From Betaproteobacteria bacterium (GTDB lineage: Bacteria; Pseudomonadota; Gammaproteobacteria; Burkholderiales; Burkholderiaceae), in assembly GCA_009921765.1 (NCBI GenBank), contig RFXC01000151.1:1-10852 (forward strand): a stretch of 10,852 bases of DNA. The letters are read 5' to 3'. Position 1 is the stretch's first letter. The number at the start of each line of letters is the position of its first letter. The position numbers and the translations under genes were made by a program. Under the pieces are notes generated by a model. It was not told the DNA's origin and ran no database searches. It was given only the letters and a program-made list of their open reading frames with translations. This document shows positions 7,311 to 10,852 of the stretch, in pieces.

Positions 7311-8367
7311 CGGGCGTGAGAACAATACGGCCACGGACCTGTCCCCGCGCGAGTTCGGCAAGCGCCTCGTTGGCCTGCGAGCGCGGCCTCACCGATACCG
7401 GAATGGGGCGGAGCTTGCCCTCACGCGCGAGCGCCACCACATCGCGCAGGTCCTGGGGGGTGCCGGTCGCTGTGCCGATGACTGATCGAGGCCGGAAGAT
7501 GAACCCTGCGAGCGACAACTCAAGCTGCCCGCCACCCAGACCGACCAACACGAGTCTTCCAGATTTGGCGAGGCATTCGACCCCCACGGTCGCCGTATTG
7601 CCACTGTTGTGGAAATCGATAACAGCCTTCACGAGACCGCCGGTGGCTGCCAGGATCCGGGCTGTGACTTCGGCCGGCTCACCCGCGCCATCGACCGCCG
7701 CACGGGCGCCGACCTCAAGCGCGGCTGCGCGTTTATCAGGCGACAAATCCACCGACACAATATTGCGATGACCGAGCGCCTGCAGCATCGCGATCGCCTG
7801 CAGTCCCAGACCGCCGGCACCGATCAACACCACCGGATCATCGGGCGCGATCGGCTGGATTTTCCGGATCGCCGAGTACACCGTGATACCCGAGCAGGCG
7901 AGCGTGGCCGCGTAAGCCGGGTCAATCCCGTTGGCATCCACCAGATAACGCGGATGGGGCACCTTGACCTCGTCGCCATAGCCGCCATCCTGCATCACGC
8001 CAATCGAGTTTGGCGTGTTGCAGAGATTGTCCTCGCCCCCCGAACACCGTTCGCAGTGACCACAACCCAGCCACGGATAGACGATGCGCAAATCGCCAAC
8101 CGACACCCCGCGCGCATCAGGGCCCACCCGGACCACCCGTCCGACCACCTCATGCCCCATGGCACGCGGCAGTTTCACCCCACGGTCGGTCAGTCGGAGC
8201 GTTCGCCCACCGCCCAGATCGTAGGTGCCGTGCCAAAAGTGAAGATCCGAGTGGCAGATACCGGCATGGGTGACCCGAACCACCACCTCGGTTCCTGCTG
8301 GCTGCAGCGGCGTCTGGGCCATGCGCTGCAATGGCTTCTCGTTTTCAACCACCACCCATGCCGTCAT
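7303..8367 (-). CDS. Zinc-dependent medium-chain alcohol dehydrogenase
   Basis: A 354-residue MDR-superfamily dehydrogenase that oxidises an alcohol to a ketone or aldehyde, with cofactor probably NAD because Asp207 ends the second strand of the nucleotide fold (SVDLSPDKR). Catalytic zinc ligands are Cys38 (GICHSD) and His72-Glu73 (GHEVVGRV); Cys158 (LACSGITVY) is a likely third ligand. A four-cysteine structural zinc site lies at 102, 105, 108 and 116 (GCGHCERC...C). The dinucleotide loop is GAGGLG (183-188). The ATG at 8367 has GGAGGG eight bases upstream; the open frame extends 34 codons further upstream without family support. Its stop overlaps the monooxygenase start, a physical link that fits alcohol-to-ketone-to-ester chemistry in successive steps. 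Secondary alcohols are a reasonable guess for substrate from this pairing, not from the protein itself. Confidence 0.93.
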   Translation of the reverse strand: MTAWVVVENEKPLQRMAQTPLQPAGTEVVVRVTHAGICHSDLHFWHGTYDLGGGRTLRLTDRGVKLPRAMGHEVVGRVVRVGPDARGVSVGDLRIVYPWLGCGHCERCSGGEDNLCNTPNSIGVMQDGGYGDEVKVPHPRYLVDANGIDPAYAATLACSGITVYSAIRKIQPIAPDDPVVLIGAGGLGLQAIAMLQALGHRNIVSVDLSPDKRAAALEVGARAAVDGAGEPAEVTARILAATGGLVKAVIDFHNSGNTATVGVECLAKSGRLVLVGLGGGQLELSLAGFIFRPRSVIGTATGTPQDLRDVVALAREGKLRPIPVSVRPRSQANEALAELARGQVRGRIVLTPDD

Positions 8368-8375
8368 GGTCTGCA

Positions 8376-8381
8376 CCCTCC
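8376..8381 (-). promoter_or_regulatory. Shine-Dalgarno of the alcohol dehydrogenase
   Basis: The minus strand reads GGAGGG, eight bases before the ATG at 8367. It decides the start over the in-frame codons upstream, which have no such signal and no MDR-like sequence. Confidence 0.7.
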
Positions 8382-8429
8382 GCTTTGGGATTTCAGGGAT
8401 GTATTGAACCCGAATGTAAGCCCAAAAGC

Positions 8430-8481
8430 GATCGGTTGCACCCCGCGCGTTCCGCTGGTCAGTCGGCAACCTGTACCGATC
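8430..8481. other. Interrupted dyad in the sulfatase-adh spacer
   Basis: The arm GATCGGTTGC (8430-8439) is matched by GCAACC (8466-8471) and then, after a six-base interruption (TGTACC), by GATC (8478-8481). It lies in the 112-base spacer, the longest on the minus strand, with its last bases in the sulfatase stop codon. It could fold as a bulged hairpin in the transcript or be an operator half-site pair. No convincing sigma-70 promoter was found beside it. Chance is quite possible in such GC-rich DNA. Confidence 0.25.
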
Positions 8482-10054
8482 ACCACTTCCCGATGATCAC
8501 TCCCGCGCGCGTGCTGCCGTCGGTGCGGTCGGCGACCACCTGATCGGTCATGGTCACGCGGCTGCGACGATCGGTGAGGCGGTCGATCAACATCGCCTGC
8601 ATGTCGGCCCGCACCGACTCCAGGCCCGGCGCCTGGCCCAGGTCGATCAGCTCATCGGGGTCTTCATGCAGGTCGAACAGCTGTGGCGCAAAGCCCTTGT
8701 AGTGCACGTATTTCCAGCGGTCGCTGCGAATCATCCAGGCCCGCGCGGCGCTGGGCGACACCCCGACCGTGAGCCGCGACCGGTAAAACGCGTAATCGAT
8801 CTCGCTAAACGCCCCCTCGCGCCAGGGGCTCGCGCCCTCGCCGCGCAGCCCCGCCACCAGCGACCGGCCTTCCAGCCGCTGGCCCGGATCGTCGACACCC
8901 ATCCAGCTGAGGATGGTGGGAACGATATCGATGGCCTCGACCAGACGGCGATCGACCGAACCGCGCGTGGCGTCAGCCGCCGGATCAGGGTCGCTGATGA
9001 TGAGCGGAATCCGGGCGCTTGCGTCATGGAACAGCTCTTTCTCGCCCAGCCAGTGATCGCCGAGATAGTCGCCGTGGTCGCTGGTGAAGATGATCGCAGT
9101 GTCATCCAGCCGGCCCTGCTCCTCGAGCTCTCTCAACAGGCGCCCTAGGTGGTCATCAAGCTGGCGGATCAGCCCCATGTACGTTGGCACCGCCACCGCC
9201 CGCTTCGCATCATCGGAATAGGTTTTCGAGCACTCGATCTCCATGAAGGCGCGCACCACCGGATGCGCATTTTCAAGTTCGGCGTTGCTTCGCACCGGGG
9301 GCGGCACGTCATCCGCGCCATACATCGAGTGGTAGGGTGCCGGCGCCATCAAGGGCCAGTGCGGCTTGATGTAGGACAGATGCAGCACCCAGGGCCGATC
9401 ACCGGTCTCGCGAATGAACTGCAGCGCGCGATCGGTCATGTAGGCGGTTTCGGAATGCGGTTCGGCCACCCGCGCGGGCAAATGCGCGTGCCGCAATGAC
9501 CAGCCCGATAACACGCTGCCATCTTCGCCAAGCGCCGAGTTGGCATGGTCGTGCCAGGGGTTGTCGCCCGGATACCCGTGCTCGCGAAGAAAGCGGTTGT
9601 AGCGCAGGTCGGGGTTCGCCTTGAACGAGGGATGAACACCGTCATCGCGTTCATAGGGCTCGAACCCGCACTGTGAAAGATGCACGCCCAGATCGGTGCT
9701 GGGATCCACCCCCAGCCGCTTCAGGCCTTCCAGGTCGGGCACCATATGGGTCTTGCCCACCAGCGCCACGCGGGCGCCGGTGGGCTTCAGATAATCGCCC
9801 AGCGTGCGCTCATCGACCGGCAGGGGCACAAAGTTCCAGCTTGCGCCATGGCTGAAGGCGGTACGGCCGGTGTAGAACGACATGCGCGACGGGCCGCACA
9901 CCGGCGAGCTGCAATAGGCCCGATCGAACCGCACCCCGCGCGCGGCAATCCGGTCGATGTTGGGCGTGGCCACCGGCGACTTCCCGTAGCACGAGAGATA
10001 GTCCCAGCGGAGCTGGTCGGCCATGATGAAGAGCACATTGCGAATCTTGCGCAT
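8480..10054 (-). CDS. Sulfatase / phosphonate monoester hydrolase-like hydrolase (Cys-type)
   Basis: A 524-residue member of the sulfatase branch of the alkaline phosphatase superfamily, which cleaves sulfate esters or phospho/phosphonate diesters and monoesters. The nucleophile motif is C-G-P-S-R (Cys53-Arg57, in SSPVCGPSRMSFYTGR); the cysteine is normally converted to formylglycine after translation. Metal-site residues are visible in MADQLRWD (11-18, Asp13) and in TSDHGDYLGDH (324-334, Asp326-His327). Further conserved blocks are GKTHM (100-104), KPHWP (230-234) and GEKELFHD (337-344). The TPNIDRIAARGVRF block and the wording around the nucleophile resemble enzymes annotated as phosphonate monoester hydrolase as much as arylsulfatases; both readings stay open, and such enzymes are often promiscuous. 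No signal peptide is seen, so it is probably cytoplasmic. No formylglycine-generating enzyme lies in the window. It starts 15 bases after the upstream receptor gene. Confidence 0.9.
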   Translation of the reverse strand: MRKIRNVLFIMADQLRWDYLSCYGKSPVATPNIDRIAARGVRFDRAYCSSPVCGPSRMSFYTGRTAFSHGASWNFVPLPVDERTLGDYLKPTGARVALVGKTHMVPDLEGLKRLGVDPSTDLGVHLSQCGFEPYERDDGVHPSFKANPDLRYNRFLREHGYPGDNPWHDHANSALGEDGSVLSGWSLRHAHLPARVAEPHSETAYMTDRALQFIRETGDRPWVLHLSYIKPHWPLMAPAPYHSMYGADDVPPPVRSNAELENAHPVVRAFMEIECSKTYSDDAKRAVAVPTYMGLIRQLDDHLGRLLRELEEQGRLDDTAIIFTSDHGDYLGDHWLGEKELFHDASARIPLIISDPDPAADATRGSVDRRLVEAIDIVPTILSWMGVDDPGQRLEGRSLVAGLRGEGASPWREGAFSEIDYAFYRSRLTVGVSPSAARAWMIRSDRWKYVHYKGFAPQLFDLHEDPDELIDLGQAPGLESVRADMQAMLIDRLTDRRSRVTMTDQVVADRTDGSTRAGVIIGKW

Positions 10055-10069
10055 GTCGGGAGCCCCGCC

Positions 10070-10852
10070 CTATTCCATGGAAATGTTGGCAGCCTTGACC
10101 ACGCGCCCCCACGATTCCACCTCGGACGCCACCAGCATGCCAAAGTCGGCCGCTGAAGCAGCTGCGGGCGTGGCGCCAAGCTTGGCCATCGCCTCGATCG
10201 TCTCGGGGTTGGTGACCACGCGGCGCACCGCGGCGTTGACTTTCTCGATCACGGCGGCGGGCGTACCTGCGCGAACCATGAACCCCTGCCAGTCGCGCAC
10301 CACGAAATCGGCGAAGCCGGCTTCCATCATGGTGGGCACATCCTTCAGCACCGGCAGACGGCGATCGCCCGTGACGGCCAGCGGCCGCAGACGGCCCGCA
10401 GCGATATGACCCACCACAGGCGGCGTGGCGGCAAACATGAACTCGACGCGCCCGGCAAGCAAATCGCTGATGGCCTGCGGGAAGGCGTTGTAAGGCACGT
10501 GCAGCGCACGGGTGCCGGTTTGGAGGAGGAGCAGCTCGCCCGCGAGGTGTGCGGGCGACGTGACACCGCCCGATGCGAAATTGAGCTGGCCAGGCTTCGA
10601 TTTCAGCAGCGCCACCAGCTCGGCCGGCGTGTTGACCGGGATGGAAGGCGGCACCACCAGGACGTTGTACGAGAACACTGTTTGCACGACTGGCAGAAAG
10701 TCGCGCCGGAGGTCGTAGGTGACCTGGCGATTGACCGACTGCGAAACCGTCATCGGCATGTAGAGCGTCATGATCGTGTAACCATCGGCAGGTTGGCGAA
10801 GCACATCCGATGCACCCACGATCCCGGTGCCGCCTGGCTTGTTGTCGACCAC
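10070..10852 (-). CDS. Bug/TctC-family periplasmic solute-binding protein (5' end outside the window)
   Basis: C-terminal 260 residues of a tripartite tricarboxylate transporter (TTT) receptor of the Bug family, greatly expanded in Burkholderiales. It reads VVDNKPGGTGIVGASDVLRQPADGYTI at the cut end, a universal Bug block that lies after the signal peptide and first strand. Then come NTPAELVALLKSKPGQLNFAS, GELLLLQTG.....VPYNAFPQAISDLLAGRVEFMF and GRLRPLAVTGDRRLPVLKDVPTMMEAGF. These match the family in order. Bug proteins bind small carboxylates or related solutes in the periplasm and may work with TctAB permeases or in sensing; no tctA or tctB is in the window. The TAG is 15 bases before the hydrolase ATG, suggesting co-transcription. 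The frame is open to the window edge, so the gene continues beyond 10852. The ligand cannot be predicted. Confidence 0.92.
   Translation of the reverse strand: MVDNKPGGTGIVGASDVLRQPADGYTIMTLYMPMTVSQSVNRQVTYDLRRDFLPVVQTVFSYNVLVVPPSIPVNTPAELVALLKSKPGQLNFASGGVTSPAHLAGELLLLQTGTRALHVPYNAFPQAISDLLAGRVEFMFAATPPVVGHIAAGRLRPLAVTGDRRLPVLKDVPTMMEAGFADFVVRDWQGFMVRAGTPAAVIEKVNAAVRRVVTNPETIEAMAKLGATPAAASAADFGMLVASEVESWGRVVKAANISME

Noticed and set aside
8368..8479. Internal sigma-70 promoter before the alcohol dehydrogenase
   Set aside because: TTGGGC and TACAT-like words exist on the minus strand, but spacing and match are poor, so no promoter is annotated.
7609..8496. Open frame of 295 codons on the plus strand opposite the alcohol dehydrogenase
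   Set aside because: His/Arg/Pro-rich without a domain; the minus-strand gene carries full zinc-dehydrogenase motifs.

Overview
The window looks like a high-GC proteobacterial chromosome, most likely Burkholderiales. The reasons are the acnD-prpF pair of the methylcitrate cycle, a Bug/TctC-type periplasmic receptor, a full DctP-DctQ-DctM TRAP transporter, and GC-rich third codon positions throughout. This lineage call is inference from gene content; no rRNA or other marker gene is present. No tRNA, rRNA, IS element, CRISPR array or phage gene was seen, and no stretch above 300 bases lacks a gene.

Layout. Plus strand, 1-1520: the last 97 codons of acnD (Fe/S-dependent 2-methyl-cis-aconitate-forming dehydratase), then prpF, the isomerase that partners AcnD. 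Minus strand, 1555-10852, read from right to left: a Bug/TctC receptor (5' end outside the window), a Cys-type sulfatase/phosphonate monoester hydrolase, a zinc alcohol dehydrogenase, a Baeyer-Villiger-type flavin monooxygenase, TRAP receptor dctP, small permease dctQ, large permease dctM, and a 5'-truncated isocitrate/isopropylmalate dehydrogenase-family gene. The two blocks converge, with 34 bases between their stop codons.

The minus-strand genes are close enough to be one operon: spacers of 15, 112, 67 and 79 bases, an 8-base overlap (adh/monooxygenase) and a 4-base overlap (dctQ/dctM). The enzymes fit a linear catabolic route. A hydrolase frees an alcohol from a sulfate or phosphonate ester, the dehydrogenase makes a ketone or aldehyde, and the monooxygenase inserts oxygen to give an ester or lactone. 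The transporters would import the substrate or an acid product. The route is inferred from family and gene order; the substrate is unknown.

The most anomalous point is the dctM / dehydrogenase junction (about 2505-2640). dctM has lost its normal C-terminal end and stop and runs through about 40 well-formed codons of unrecognised origin. The dehydrogenase has lost its N-terminal ~50 residues, including the GDGIGPE-type motif, and starts in another frame. This is either a real deletion/recombination scar or an assembly error.
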